DNA from: Methylomonas sp.
Lineage (GTDB): Bacteria; Pseudomonadota; Gammaproteobacteria; Methylococcales; Methylomonadaceae
DNA: 64,000 nucleotides
NCBI RefSeq assembly: GCF_023228165.1
Contig: NZ_JALOBS010000028.1
Span: forward strand, 1 to 64,000
Direction of reading: 5' to 3'
In this document: in pieces, positions 16,913-26,359 of the stretch
How the letters are laid out: every line of letters begins with the position of its first letter
Position numbering within the stretch: the first letter of the stretch is position 1
Notes under the pieces: model-generated
Told to the model about the DNA's origin: nothing
Database searches by the model: none
What the model saw: the letters and a program-made list of their open reading frames with translations, nothing else
Position numbers and translations under genes: made by a program

Positions 16913-17992
16913 ATGGGAAATCCAAATCAACACATTCTGGTACATCGCCCCAGGGATCTGTCGGTCAAGTGGGCGCAGCGGGTCGTTAACCGTTTTGTAC
17001 CAGATGCAAAAGTGTTTGGCGTTAACGTTTATTCCGTTGATGTAGGCACCTCCACTCGGCTGAGGATAGAAGTACAGCATAATGCAACCGAGCTTGTGCC
17101 AGCGCGGTGGTTTATCAAAACCCCGTCACTAGCGATAAAGCCGCGCATGATAACTGCCTTGCCGCGTTTTTTACATAAAGAAGTGAGTTTTTATCGCTCG
17201 CTATCAGCCGGTATCCCGTTAAAATTACCTCGAATTCTGGCGGCTGAAAGTCGTTTTGGGAGAGGCTCCACGCTGGTAATGAGTGATTTGGCCGAGCACG
17301 ATTTCAGGCCGGGTCGGGCAGCCGATGCATTGAGTTTCGATCAAGCCAGCCGGGTCGTTACGCATCTGGCGCAGTTGCATGGTCAGTATCGGAACAAGTC
17401 GAGCTTGTTGCACGCTCATAGGTGGCTGAATGGATTTTCCCATCAAGTGGAAACTCACATGGGTAGCTTAATGGCTTACCCTTTTATGAAGCGCGGCTTG
17501 CTTCAAGCGGGTGGTTTGATTGCGAAAAAACTTCACCAGCCGGCCCTGAATTACGCGGCCAATCGGCGGACTATCAAACAATTATTGAACACCGATAGTA
17601 AAACGCTGGTGCACTACGACTGTCATCCCGGTAATATTTTTTGGGCGGGTGCGGAGCCGGGGTTTTTGGATTGGCAGTTGGTGCGTATCGGTGAAGGTAT
17701 CGGCGATGTGGCGTATTTTATGGCCACAGCGATGGAGCCGGAGTTAAGGCGTAAACATGAAAAAAGTCTGTTGGATCAGTATGTCGAGCAATTAACGAAT
17801 GCCGGCGTGACGGGATTGGATGAAGACAATTTGTTTCGGCGTTATCGGATGCATTTGGTCTATCCGTTCGAAGCCATGGTGGTGACGTTGGCGATTGGCG
17901 GTATGATGCAATATGAAACCAATCTTGAGCTGATCAGAAGAGCCGCGGCGGCGGTAGAGGATCATGACAGCTTTGCCATGATCAAAGCCTAA
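16913..17992 (+). CDS. aminoglycoside-phosphotransferase-fold kinase, substrate unknown
   Basis: About 359 residues from ATG 16913; a TTG at 16865 would add 16 residues, and neither start has a clear ribosome site. The protein-kinase-like fold shows a catalytic loop LVHYDCHPGNIFW (HxDxxxxN) and the metal site GFLDWQ (DFG equivalent), plus a Lys in WFIKTPS as the likely ATP lysine. The family (APH, ecdysteroid kinase-like) phosphorylates small molecules; the substrate cannot be told. There is no resistance-gene context, so a housekeeping or lipid/sugar role is more likely than antibiotic resistance. Confidence 0.72.
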   Translation: MGNPNQHILVHRPRDLSVKWAQRVVNRFVPDAKVFGVNVYSVDVGTSTRLRIEVQHNATELVPARWFIKTPSLAIKPRMITALPRFLHKEVSFYRSLSAGIPLKLPRILAAESRFGRGSTLVMSDLAEHDFRPGRAADALSFDQASRVVTHLAQLHGQYRNKSSLLHAHRWLNGFSHQVETHMGSLMAYPFMKRGLLQAGGLIAKKLHQPALNYAANRRTIKQLLNTDSKTLVHYDCHPGNIFWAGAEPGFLDWQLVRIGEGIGDVAYFMATAMEPELRRKHEKSLLDQYVEQLTNAGVTGLDEDNLFRRYRMHLVYPFEAMVVTLAIGGMMQYETNLELIRRAAAAVEDHDSFAMIKA

Positions 17993-18016
17993 GCTTTCCG
18001 TGGACTCGATAAGCTA

Positions 18017-18044
18017 TAAAAAGGCCGGAAATTCCGGCCTTTTT
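18017..18044. terminator. bidirectional terminator
   Basis: AAAAAGGCCGGAA / TTCCGGCCTTTTT forms a long perfect stem with A and T tracts on both sides. It serves the phosphotransferase gene on the plus strand and the repetitive exported protein on the minus strand. Confidence 0.92.
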
Positions 18045-18054
18045 GGGTTTTGGC

Positions 18055-18624
18055 TTACTTCAGCAAATCAAAGGCTTTTTCGGTAGCCTTTTGAGTGGCT
18101 TTACTTTTGATGGCCTCTACAGCATCGCCGGTGGATTTGGGCGCGGTGTCAAGCGCTGCTTTACCAGATTTGACGGTGTCTACTGCCTGAGTCGCTTCAT
18201 TGGGAACAGCAGCTTTCGCTTTTTCGGTAGCCTTTTGAGTGGCTTTACTTTTGACAGCCTCTACAGCTTCGTCGGTGGACTTGGGTGCGGTGTCAAGTGC
18301 TGCTTTTCCTGATTCGACCGTTTCTACTGTTTGAGTCGCTTCAGCGGGAACGGCGGCTTTCACTTTTTCTTCGGCGGCACTTTTTACGGCTGTTGTGGCT
18401 TGGTCGGTCGCTGCTTCGGGAGCTGTTTCAACTACGGTTTTAGCCGCTTTGGTGCTGTCGAGAGCCTGACTGACAGCTTCCACTTTTTCTACCGCGCCCG
18501 GAGCCACTGCCGTTGCTTTATCTTTGATTAATTGTTTGCCCGCCGCCTCGAATAAGGACGATTCTGCAAATGCAGTGCTGGATGCCAATAACAATGTGCC
18601 GATGATAATTATTTTATTGTTCAT
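18055..18624 (-). CDS. Ala/Lys-rich exported repeat protein
   Basis: A 189-residue protein with a signal peptide (residues 1-20, cut after STAFA). The mature chain is almost all Ala, Lys, Thr, Glu and Val and is predicted helical. Two near-identical 48-residue units follow one another (both with SGKAALDTAPKST and KSKATQKATEKA), preceded by a more diverged related unit. The composition resembles LEA-like or membrane-associated helical proteins, but no family is assigned. It is likely periplasmic. Convergent with the phosphotransferase gene across a shared terminator. Confidence 0.72.
   Translation of the reverse strand: MNNKIIIIGTLLLASSTAFAESSLFEAAGKQLIKDKATAVAPGAVEKVEAVSQALDSTKAAKTVVETAPEAATDQATTAVKSAAEEKVKAAVPAEATQTVETVESGKAALDTAPKSTDEAVEAVKSKATQKATEKAKAAVPNEATQAVDTVKSGKAALDTAPKSTGDAVEAIKSKATQKATEKAFDLLK
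18074..18361 (-). repeat. two 144-bp tandem direct repeats
   Basis: Units 18074-18217 and 18218-18361 are highly similar at DNA level over 144 bp, that is 48 codons. This implies a fairly recent in-frame duplication inside the Ala/Lys-rich protein gene, and copy number may vary between strains. Confidence 0.85.
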
Positions 18625-18689
18625 GAATGATTCCTCGTGTTATGAATGTGGTACGCCTTAAGGATACTACAGACATTCTTAACCGAACA

Positions 18690-20135
18690 TTAACTGGCGT
18701 ATTTACTGGAAATTTCGCGTAGAGTTAGGGTTACCAGAGCCTGCGCTCGCGGCATATTATCGGCTTCAGTATAACAACGTAACTCTGGTGCATTACCGGA
18801 TGGGCGTAAGTGGACGATTTCGCCGTTGGTAAAGGTCAAGCGCAAGCCGTCGGTTAAATCGCGCCGTGCAACAGTGCCCAATGCTGTGCCCCATAGACTT
18901 TGATAAGCGGTATCGTCCTGTTGCAATTGCGCTAGTAAGGCCCGGCTGTCGGCTGCCGGAAAGTCTTGTAGGCGGTCACTGGAGGTGTATCGTTTCGGCA
19001 GGTTGGCGGTTAAGGCCGATAATTTACAGCGCTGCAGTTTAGCCATGGCCAATAATACCAAAGCCGGCAATACCGCATCACGCGTGGGTAGTGCGGCTAA
19101 CATGCGGCCGGCTACGGTTAAACCGTGGCCGGCCAAAAAGCCGCCGTTAGCTTCAAAGCCGGCCACGCCTTGGCCGCCGCCGTTGGTTTCGGCCTGCTCC
19201 ATGCCGGCGATTACGTAAGGCGAACCGATGCGGGTGCGTATTACCCGCTTGAACACCCCGGAGGCTTCTATGGCTGTGTTACAACTGACCGGGGTGACTA
19301 CCGTGTCGGCACCTAAAAATTGTGCGCACAGCAAACCGACGATGTCGCCGCGCAACCAGTTACCGGTTTCATCCGCAATTAACGGCCGGTCGCCGTCGCC
19401 GTCGGTGGAAATGATGGCGTCCAGGCCGAGTTGTTGCGCCCAATCCAGGCCGCGTTGTCTATCTATTTCGCTAACCGCTTCGGTATCAATAGGCACGAAG
19501 GTATCGGTCCGGGCCAAGCTAATGACCTCGGCTGCCAATGCAGTCAATATGCCCCGTAAACAGTCCCGGGCCACACTGGAATGCTCGTAAATACCGATCC
19601 TCCAGCCGCTCAGTAAATCGGCCGCGAACAAATCGGTATAACGGCGTTTGTATTGTTCCAATGCGGCAAAATCAACCGCCGGTAACTTATCGTCGCCAAA
19701 GTCAGCAACATTGACTACGGCTTGGGTAATGGCGGCTTCGTCGGCTTTGCTGATTTCACCTTCGGCCCGGTAAAACTTGATGCCGTTACGGTCGAAGGGA
19801 ATATGGCTGCCGGTAACCATGATTGCCGGAACATGTTGCGACATAGCGTAAAAGGCCAATGCAGGGGTTGGCAAGGCGCCGCAAAAAATCGTTTCACAGC
19901 CTGCTTGTTTAATGGCCGCGGCGCAGGCCTGGACTATGGTCGGGCTGGAAGGCCGCAAGTCCATGCCCAAGGCGATTTTTTGGCCCGGTTTGGCCAGTTT
20001 CAAACCCTGTAAAAACGCTAAAGTGTAGGCCGCGCATACTTGGTCGGTCATCTGACTGACCAGCCCGCGCGCGCCGCTGGTGCCGAATGCCACGCCGCTG
20101 TCGGCCATCATTTGTTGGATGTTGATTGATGCCAT
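18690..20135 (-). CDS. phosphohexomutase (phosphomannomutase family)
   Basis: A 481-residue protein of the alpha-D-phosphohexomutase family. In order: FGTSGARGLV near residue 18, the phosphoserine loop TGSHIPFDRNG (about 107-117), the metal loop DGDGDRP (near 245), the sugar-specificity loop FEANGGF (near 325), and a C-terminal phosphate-binding RPSGNAPELR. Such enzymes interconvert mannose or glucose 6- and 1-phosphates. The loop FEANGG differs from the usual GEMSGH-type sequence, so the preferred sugar is uncertain. It lies 34 bp downstream of the HerA-like gene on the same strand. Confidence 0.82.
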   Translation of the reverse strand: MASINIQQMMADSGVAFGTSGARGLVSQMTDQVCAAYTLAFLQGLKLAKPGQKIALGMDLRPSSPTIVQACAAAIKQAGCETIFCGALPTPALAFYAMSQHVPAIMVTGSHIPFDRNGIKFYRAEGEISKADEAAITQAVVNVADFGDDKLPAVDFAALEQYKRRYTDLFAADLLSGWRIGIYEHSSVARDCLRGILTALAAEVISLARTDTFVPIDTEAVSEIDRQRGLDWAQQLGLDAIISTDGDGDRPLIADETGNWLRGDIVGLLCAQFLGADTVVTPVSCNTAIEASGVFKRVIRTRIGSPYVIAGMEQAETNGGGQGVAGFEANGGFLAGHGLTVAGRMLAALPTRDAVLPALVLLAMAKLQRCKLSALTANLPKRYTSSDRLQDFPAADSRALLAQLQQDDTAYQSLWGTALGTVARRDLTDGLRLTFTNGEIVHLRPSGNAPELRCYTEADNMPRAQALVTLTLREISSKYAS

Positions 20136-20169
20136 GATTCCGGTTGTTGATGAGTCAATAAAAGGATTG

Positions 20170-21672
20170 TTAACGTTTACGGCCGCCGCCGAGTAATGAT
20201 CCCAAAATGCCGCGAATCAGCTGCCTGCCCACTTCGCTGCCTATGCTGCGGGCGGCGCTTTTAGCCGCGGATTCGAGTACGCCTTGGCGTTTACCGCCGC
20301 GTGGGCCGGTGCTGCCCAACAATATTTCCGCCAAGCCGAAGCCGCCGTCCGTAGCTGGTTGCTTGGTCGTTACGGATTGAGCTTGCGGGGTTGCTTGTGC
20401 GGCACGGCCTTTCAAAGTCTCGTAAGCGGATTCGCGGTCGACTTGTTTTTCGTAATGGCCGTAAATCACCGAATTTTCGATGGCTTGTCGGCGCTCGTTG
20501 ATGCTGGCCGGGCCGATGCCGGAACGGGGTGGTTTGATCAATGCCCGCTCGACGGGTTGCGGTGTACCTTTTTCATCCAAAAACGATACCAGCGCTTCGC
20601 CGACGCCCAGTTCGGTAATGGCGGTTTCCACATTTAGGCCGGGGTTGCTTCTAAAGGTTTCCGCGGCGGCTTTGACGGCTTTTTGATCGCGGGGAGCGAA
20701 GGCGCGCAAGGCGTGTTGCACCCGGTTGCCGAGTTGGCCCAGAATCACATCCGGAATATCCAGCGGATTTTGGCTGACAAAATATACCCCAACGGCTTTG
20801 GAACGAATCAGCCGCACCACTTGTTCGATTTTTTGCAGCAAGGCTGGTGGCGCATCGTTAAACAATAAATGGGCTTCGTCGAAGAAAAACACCAGTTTGG
20901 GTTTGTCCAGGTCACCGGCTTCCGGTAGATTTTCGAACAGTTCCGATAGCAGCCACAATAACAAGGTAGCGTAGACGCGCGGTGAGTTGTACAGCGTATC
21001 GGCGGCCAAGATATTGATCACGCCGCGACCGCCCTCGGTTTGCAGCAAGTCGTTAAAATCCAGGGCCGGCTCGCCAAACAGGTTTTCGCCACCTTCGTGT
21101 TCCAGTTGCAACAAACCGCGTTGAATGGCACCGACGCTGGCGGCGGAGATGCTGCCGTACTCGCTACGTAGTTCGGATGAATTATCCGCCGCAAATTGCA
21201 GCATAGCCCGCAAGTCTTTCAAATCCAATAACAGCCAGCCGTTGTCATCGGCAATTTTAAACGCGGCAGTCAATACGCCGGCCTGAGTATCGTTTAGATT
21301 CAGCATCCGGGCCATCAGCAAGGGCCCCATCTCTGAAATGGTGGAACGCAAGGGATGGCCTTTTTCGCCGAACACATCCCAAAACATCGTCGGCGCGGCG
21401 CGATAGTTAAAATCGGAGAAGCCCAATTCCCGCACGCGAGCCTCGACCTTTTTATTGCCGCCGCCTGCCCGGCAGATACCGGATAAATCGCCTTTTACAT
21501 CGGCCATGAACACCGGTACGCCGATGTCGGAAAAACTTTCCGCCAAAGTTTGCAGCGTGACGGTTTTGCCGGTACCGGTGGCACCGGCGATCAAACCGTG
21601 GCGATTGGCCATGGCCGGCAAAATGCAACAGTCATCGGTAGGCGATTTAGCGATAACGAGCGGCTCAGTCAT
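20170..21672 (-). CDS. HerA-like ATPase, DUF853 (YjgR) family
   Basis: A 500-residue P-loop ATPase. Walker A is GATGTGKT (about 30-37), followed by MADVKGDLSG; Walker B is LVFFFDEAHLLF. The C-terminal tail is Gly/Arg-rich (SLLGGGRKR). The family is YjgR/DUF853, distantly related to the HerA/FtsK motor ATPases; its cellular role is poorly known. No nurA nuclease is next to it, so a HerA-NurA resection role is not supported. Probably cotranscribed with the downstream phosphohexomutase. Confidence 0.85.
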   Translation of the reverse strand: MTEPLVIAKSPTDDCCILPAMANRHGLIAGATGTGKTVTLQTLAESFSDIGVPVFMADVKGDLSGICRAGGGNKKVEARVRELGFSDFNYRAAPTMFWDVFGEKGHPLRSTISEMGPLLMARMLNLNDTQAGVLTAAFKIADDNGWLLLDLKDLRAMLQFAADNSSELRSEYGSISAASVGAIQRGLLQLEHEGGENLFGEPALDFNDLLQTEGGRGVINILAADTLYNSPRVYATLLLWLLSELFENLPEAGDLDKPKLVFFFDEAHLLFNDAPPALLQKIEQVVRLIRSKAVGVYFVSQNPLDIPDVILGQLGNRVQHALRAFAPRDQKAVKAAAETFRSNPGLNVETAITELGVGEALVSFLDEKGTPQPVERALIKPPRSGIGPASINERRQAIENSVIYGHYEKQVDRESAYETLKGRAAQATPQAQSVTTKQPATDGGFGLAEILLGSTGPRGGKRQGVLESAAKSAARSIGSEVGRQLIRGILGSLLGGGRKR

Positions 21673-22060
21673 AATAATTTTCCCAGAAAAGCTAAAAATT
21701 AAGCGGTGCTAACATATCATGCTTGCGCCGCTGAGGCATTAGGTAGAGCAATAAATCCGGAAACTCTATCAGCCAGGCAATCTAAGCGTCGCTTTGCGGC
21801 TCAAGTGCCGATAAGCGGCTCGAAGCCAAGACAGGGGCAAGATGACACTAAACCAACCAACATGGCCACGGCCGCCATGCGCCTAAAATGATGCAAACGA
21901 AACCAGGCCAACCGCGCCGACAAAATAAGCCGCAAGCCTATAACAGTGATGGCTCGCGTTTTTCGACTTTCGGGACATTTACTCGGGTGAGGCGGGTTCG
22001 GCACGCTCTATCTGGCGGGGCGATCATCCTGTTAATTAAGTGCGGATCATCAATATCGCG
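21673..22060. other. 388-bp intergenic region, no supported gene
   Basis: The gap between the DUF853 ATPase and the TPMT-like gene holds two short opposed open frames (61 and 67 codons). Neither has a ribosome site or a recognisable domain. The minus-strand frame contains a hydrophobic stretch (MAAVAMLVGLVSSCPCLG) and then a stop, after which the same frame stays open, so a decayed gene is possible. No promoter, tRNA or repeat structure was identified. Confidence 0.5.
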
Positions 22061-22738
22061 TTAGGCGGCTGATTGATTGGTGGATAGCCGGTATAGCTTG
22101 TATTCGGCGCGTTCCGCCGGGCGATCCGGTGCGTCGGGATTAAGCTCGAATACGCTTTCAATATGAGCCAGGTCGATGCGGAAATTCTTGGCGTAAAGCG
22201 CTGTAATCTCTTCACCAACCTCCAGCGAATGGCTGAGGGTTTCATTTTTCGCGGCATCTTCGGTGGTCAGCAGAAAAATTTGGCTGCTATCCGGTATAAT
22301 TTTCCGCAAGTGGGATACATAGTGTTTACGTATGTCTTCCGGTAAAGCCGTGAGTGCCGCCCTGTCATATACCGTCTCAATATCGCCCAAATCGGCTGGC
22401 TTAAGTGCGAAATAATCCCCGCAGAGTATGCTGATTCTGCCGTGTTGCCACAGTGTAAATTGACCGACCCGCCGGCGATTGGGTTTTAAACCATTCTCTC
22501 GAAAAAAGTCCCCTACCGCGACGGGGCTTAACTCCACGCCGATAACTTGATGACCCTGATCGGCAAGCCAGATCATGTCCAGGCTTTTACCGCACAGAGG
22601 CACAAATACACGGCTGCCTAACGCCATATCCAGACCGGGCCAGAATCGGGTCAGGAAATGATTGAAGGTTTGCTGGTGAAAATCGATTTGCTGGTCGCGC
22701 CAGCATTGTAGCCAAAGTATGTTGTCGCGGCTGGTCAT
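22061..22738 (-). CDS. tpm: thiopurine S-methyltransferase family protein
   Basis: A 225-residue SAM-dependent methyltransferase. The family start with WLQCWRD, the SAM site VFVPLCGKSLDMIWLADQG, then VIGVELSP and the YDRAALTALP segment identify bacterial thiopurine S-methyltransferase. In bacteria these enzymes methylate sulfur, selenium or tellurium compounds to volatile products; the natural substrate here is not known. A monocistronic minus-strand gene. SAM supply by metK-ahcY is general and not a specific link. Confidence 0.85.
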   Translation of the reverse strand: MTSRDNILWLQCWRDQQIDFHQQTFNHFLTRFWPGLDMALGSRVFVPLCGKSLDMIWLADQGHQVIGVELSPVAVGDFFRENGLKPNRRRVGQFTLWQHGRISILCGDYFALKPADLGDIETVYDRAALTALPEDIRKHYVSHLRKIIPDSSQIFLLTTEDAAKNETLSHSLEVGEEITALYAKNFRIDLAHIESVFELNPDAPDRPAERAEYKLYRLSTNQSAA

Positions 22739-22991
22739 GATAGTTCCTGTTCATTTGGCCGGCAAAATGGGAGATAACGGCTCTTATACGGTGAATTGTA
22801 TTAATGAGGCGGTAACACCGGTCTGTAGAAGAAAAGACGCTGTCAAGGCGGCTGCGCCGGAATTTATATTGCTGCGGTGGCTTGCAGGGTATCACGTCGG
22901 ATGCGGCGATGCCTAGCAAATGCCGTGTAATTCGGTTGGTTACCATCTAATAGGCGGATTCAGCGCGGTTACGTTTTCATTATCGGAAAGC

Positions 22992-23726
22992 TCAAGCCAA
23001 CCTTTGCCCCTTTTCAGCCGAAACCAATCTCACGACTTTTTCTAGAGTCCAGGTTATCGAAATACGACTAATTAGTGTCAATACAATCGGAATGCCCGTT
23101 ACCCAGAGTAAGTGATGGATATCCGGTGTGGCCAAGCCTAAAACCCAGGCCCGCACTAACGGCACAAGTACAGCGATAGTCAAATATAGCGGCAATGCCG
23201 TCGTCGCCACCAGTCTGAAATTTCTGCAACGAAAAGCCGACAGTTGTGCCCACAGACATAAAAAATACCCGGCAATGCCGATAAGTCTATGGCTGTCAGC
23301 GGCAGAGATTGCGGTATGAAAAGCCAAGGGTTCTTGACAATATATACACAGCAAAATGCGCGCGCTATTGGCCAGCAAGGCCGTTAGCCATGCCGATAGC
23401 AAGACGCGGAGCACCAGGCGCATGGCAAACGGTTTGTTTCGCCACTGCCAAAAATAAGCCAGCAACGACATGATCAGAAAATTCATGCCGGCACAGGATT
23501 TGACAATGCTGATGCGATGCAGCTTGTCCTGCCACAGGTAATTCGCATCGAGTTCGAAATCTAAGTCGCTAAACGCTTCCAGCAGCAACACCAGCGGATA
23601 AAGTAGCCATTGCAATTGCGCGGCGCTGGCCGCGCTGTAAAACTGTTTTAAAGTCAGTGCCAGGATTGCTGCGCACAGCCAGTAGACTGTGCGCAGGCGA
23701 CGGCTGGTGTAGCAACGCTCAGGCAT
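22992..23726 (-). CDS. xrtK: exosortase, K type (XrtK-like)
   Basis: A 244-residue polytopic membrane protein with about seven or eight hydrophobic segments. The exosortase catalytic residues are C78 in VKSCAGMNFLIM, R123 in LLANSARILLC and H146 in SHRLIGIAGYF. This is the Cys-Arg-His pattern of transpeptidase-like exosortases that recognise C-terminal PEP-type sorting signals and move cargo across or off the inner membrane. Its start overlaps the stop of the upstream VIT/VWA gene by 8 bases. The K-type label is by recollection of sequence style and less certain than the exosortase fold. Confidence 0.82.
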   Translation of the reverse strand: MPERCYTSRRLRTVYWLCAAILALTLKQFYSAASAAQLQWLLYPLVLLLEAFSDLDFELDANYLWQDKLHRISIVKSCAGMNFLIMSLLAYFWQWRNKPFAMRLVLRVLLSAWLTALLANSARILLCIYCQEPLAFHTAISAADSHRLIGIAGYFLCLWAQLSAFRCRNFRLVATTALPLYLTIAVLVPLVRAWVLGLATPDIHHLLWVTGIPIVLTLISRISITWTLEKVVRLVSAEKGQRLA

Positions 23727-25719
23727 CGGCTTGATCCTTCAGCCAGCGCTCGTAGCCATAGCAGGCCAATAGCAGCAGTATCAGAATGGCCAGCTCGGGT
23801 TCAGGCATCGGTGTCGAAGCCAGTGCGCTTACTTCCACGCCTTGCGGCAATGGTAAAGCCTGCTGCACATTTTTAGCCTGACTGTCCGGATTGGCGATGA
23901 CTTCATCGACAGCGATAAACGAGGTGTAGCGGCTGAGCAAGGAATATTTCAGGGCCAAATCTACAATCGCCGTACGATGCAATTCCACCTCATTACCGGC
24001 CCAATCCGACAAACGCATTAGCCGATGGCGGGCCCATAATACCGGCAACAATTCGGCACGGTTGTCATGTTGCGCTTCCCGTAATGGCAGTGCGACTGTA
24101 TAGATGTCCGACGCGGCAGTACCGCTTAATACCAAGCCTGCCGAGTCGCTTTCGGTGCGATATTTGCCGAATACCACAATCGGTCGCTCGGCCAGAAGCA
24201 GCGGAATCTCGACGGGTTCCATGTCATACAGTTCGACGCCATCGCCTTGTAAACGGATATTGCTCAACAGTGGAGATTCCACATAACGGCGGAAACGCGC
24301 ACTGACATCAGCCACCTGGTTTTGTTGAGTGACTACAAAAGATTCGCCAGCCCCGGCCTGGGCCATGGATTCGATCAGATAACGGTTCACCGAACTACCG
24401 ATGCCGAAAGCAAACAAATTGCTGGCGTTCAAGTTTTTGCCGATCAAGTCGTAGGCATCGCGCTCGGCATTGACGTAGCCGTCTGTCGCCACTACGACAC
24501 TGCGCGCCGTTTCCTGATTTCGGGGCATGGCATAAGCCGTTTGCAGCGCATTCACCAGCTCGGTACCGCCACCGCCTGCATAATTGTTCAGACTGGCCAG
24601 GGCATTTTGAATATTAGCGGGTGAGGCCGGCACCGGCGTTGGGGAGAATACTTCCGAGCCGCCGGAGAAGAACAGGATATTGAAGGTTTCGTGCGGTTTC
24701 AGGTCGCTTAGCAAGCGCCGCATCAAGGTTTTGGCAGTATCCAGCGGAAAGCCGTGCATGGAACCGGATACATCCAATACAAAAATATACTCGCGGCGCA
24801 TGATTTGCTCGGCGTTTACCCGCTGCGGCGGCTGCACCATCGCCAAAAAGAAGTTTTCATCGCCTTGGCTGTACGTCATCAGCCCGGACATGATTTGATT
24901 GCCCTGCAAGCGAAACTTCAAGATAAAGTCGCGGTTGCCGGCTTCGGTTTCGGATGAGGCCAACGTGATCTGTGCCGATTTGGCATCGCGCCAGTCGGTT
25001 TGGATTTTATGTTGGGTTGATATCAGATCCTTAACGGCGATAGGGCTGTCCAATGTCACTTTGATCGAGGTTTGTGTAGCCGCCGGATTGCTGCCGTCTT
25101 GACTATTGGCCGCATAGGGATTGGCGAGCCAGGCGGCGTCGGTAGCCACTTGGAACGGATCGCTACCGTAACGCGGGCCCACCACGGTCGGATACACGAA
25201 CTGGTAAATGCCTTGTTCCGGCACCAGCAGCTCGCTGTAGATCAGTTCCAGCTCGATATCGTCGCCGGGCATCAGATTAGCCGTTTCCATCATGAATACA
25301 TTCGGCCGCTGCTGTTCCAGCAAGGACGCGCGTTTGCCTTGGGCTTTGGCTGTTTCAAAGTCCTGTTTGGCCTGCTGCTTTTCCTTGATTTTGGCCTTGA
25401 TCACGCGCTCGCCGATTTTTATCGTCAAACCATGCACCGCGGCGCGGGTTGAGCCTGGAAACACGTAACGGGCGTTAATCGGCCGCGTGCCGGCATTCCG
25501 GTAATGCTGCGTCACCGTGACCTGGGCAATCGGGCCATTGATGCGGACTTCGGCGTGGCTGGATTTTAACGGCAATTGATCCAGCGCCGGGTCGCCGTCC
25601 GGTATCCAAAGCCGCGGCGTCAGCGTTTGTGCGCAATCGTCGCAGCCCAGTTCGGCGTGGGCCGTGGATAACAAGACTGCCAAGCCGCAGCCGATGAACA
25701 ATAAAATTATGCGGTACAT
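23719..25719 (-). CDS. VIT and VWA domain protein with MPEP-type C-terminal sorting signal
   Basis: A 666-residue exported protein. Signal peptide 1-22 (cut after STAHA); a VIT domain at about 45-170 (VTVTQHYRNAG, YVFPGS, KAKIKEKQQAKQDFE); a VWA domain from about 308 with a MIDAS site DVSGS (D316, S318, S320) and later ATDGYVN. The tail starts MPEPE at 638, then a 12-residue hydrophobic run and a short YERWLK end: a tripartite exosortase signal. VIT-VWA proteins of this group are known from marine proteobacteria as sortase or exosortase targets. The gene immediately precedes, and overlaps, the exosortase gene, so it is probably the dedicated substrate. Likely role: a metal-dependent adhesion protein on the cell surface; this is inference. 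Confidence 0.85.
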   Translation of the reverse strand: MYRIILLFIGCGLAVLLSTAHAELGCDDCAQTLTPRLWIPDGDPALDQLPLKSSHAEVRINGPIAQVTVTQHYRNAGTRPINARYVFPGSTRAAVHGLTIKIGERVIKAKIKEKQQAKQDFETAKAQGKRASLLEQQRPNVFMMETANLMPGDDIELELIYSELLVPEQGIYQFVYPTVVGPRYGSDPFQVATDAAWLANPYAANSQDGSNPAATQTSIKVTLDSPIAVKDLISTQHKIQTDWRDAKSAQITLASSETEAGNRDFILKFRLQGNQIMSGLMTYSQGDENFFLAMVQPPQRVNAEQIMRREYIFVLDVSGSMHGFPLDTAKTLMRRLLSDLKPHETFNILFFSGGSEVFSPTPVPASPANIQNALASLNNYAGGGGTELVNALQTAYAMPRNQETARSVVVATDGYVNAERDAYDLIGKNLNASNLFAFGIGSSVNRYLIESMAQAGAGESFVVTQQNQVADVSARFRRYVESPLLSNIRLQGDGVELYDMEPVEIPLLLAERPIVVFGKYRTESDSAGLVLSGTAASDIYTVALPLREAQHDNRAELLPVLWARHRLMRLSDWAGNEVELHRTAIVDLALKYSLLSRYTSFIAVDEVIANPDSQAKNVQQALPLPQGVEVSALASTPMPEPELAILILLLLACYGYERWLKDQADA

Positions 25720-25917
25720 GATGCCTCCTGGTATTTCGGTTTAAGGTGAAACCAGGATAAACAGGCATGATGTGGGTTTTATGCGGCGAATGTGTGATTT
25801 GGATGTGGAATGTGTGTGGGAAGATATTGGCTATCTGGCAAACAAGACCAGTGGTCTGCTTTGGTGTGAAGCGGATTGTTACTTTTAGATTAGAAGGTTA
25901 GATTACGTTAATCGGAT

Positions 25918-26340
25918 CTACGCGGAGTCTTTTGTCTCTCCAGAAGCATGGAAGCGGTTCAGGTAGGCTGCAAGCAGTATGGCTGGCAATACCAGAATTA
26001 CTTCCATCAGTAAAAGCAGAGCTAAATTGACCGTTGCTTCTGAATAATGGCTCTCAAATGCTTGCGGTAGACTGGCGATTGGTATGACAAAAAGTGCGCT
26101 GATTCCGTATAGGCGTGCACGGCGAGAATATTTAGCGCCAAGTCGAATATTGATTACCCAAGCAACAGACATCTGGAAAAGCGCGCTGATAGCTGACAAC
26201 CAGACAAGAAACACAATTGCGCTCAATAAACCTGCTCTGGAGAAAATCATTGTCAGTCCAAATATAGCGGCAATCGCTCCCCAGCCTGAGAGACCGTAGC
26301 AGGTAATTATGATTAGCAAGCGTACTAAACGAGTGATCAT
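25918..26340 (-). CDS. four-helix membrane protein, unknown
   Basis: A 140-residue protein with four hydrophobic segments at about 5-33, 37-62, 76-96 and 103-127, joined by short polar loops. No recognised family. A run of nine C (coding strand) lies 20-28 bases before the start codon. The gene stands alone between the VIT/VWA gene and creC, with slightly lower GC than its neighbours. Confidence 0.5.
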   Translation of the reverse strand: MITRLVRLLIIITCYGLSGWGAIAAIFGLTMIFSRAGLLSAIVFLVWLSAISALFQMSVAWVINIRLGAKYSRRARLYGISALFVIPIASLPQAFESHYSEATVNLALLLLMEVILVLPAILLAAYLNRFHASGETKDSA

Positions 26341-26359
26341 GGATAAACTGGGCCAGATA

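Noticed and set aside
16913..17992. An aminoglycoside resistance phosphotransferase
   Set aside because: The kinase fold is present, but there is no mobile element, resistance cluster or resistance-type sequence; the broad APH/ecdysteroid-kinase-like family is the safer call.
20170..21672. A HerA-NurA DNA end-resection or anti-phage system
   Set aside because: The ATPase belongs to the DUF853/YjgR group, no nuclease gene is adjacent, and the neighbours are a phosphohexomutase and a methyltransferase.
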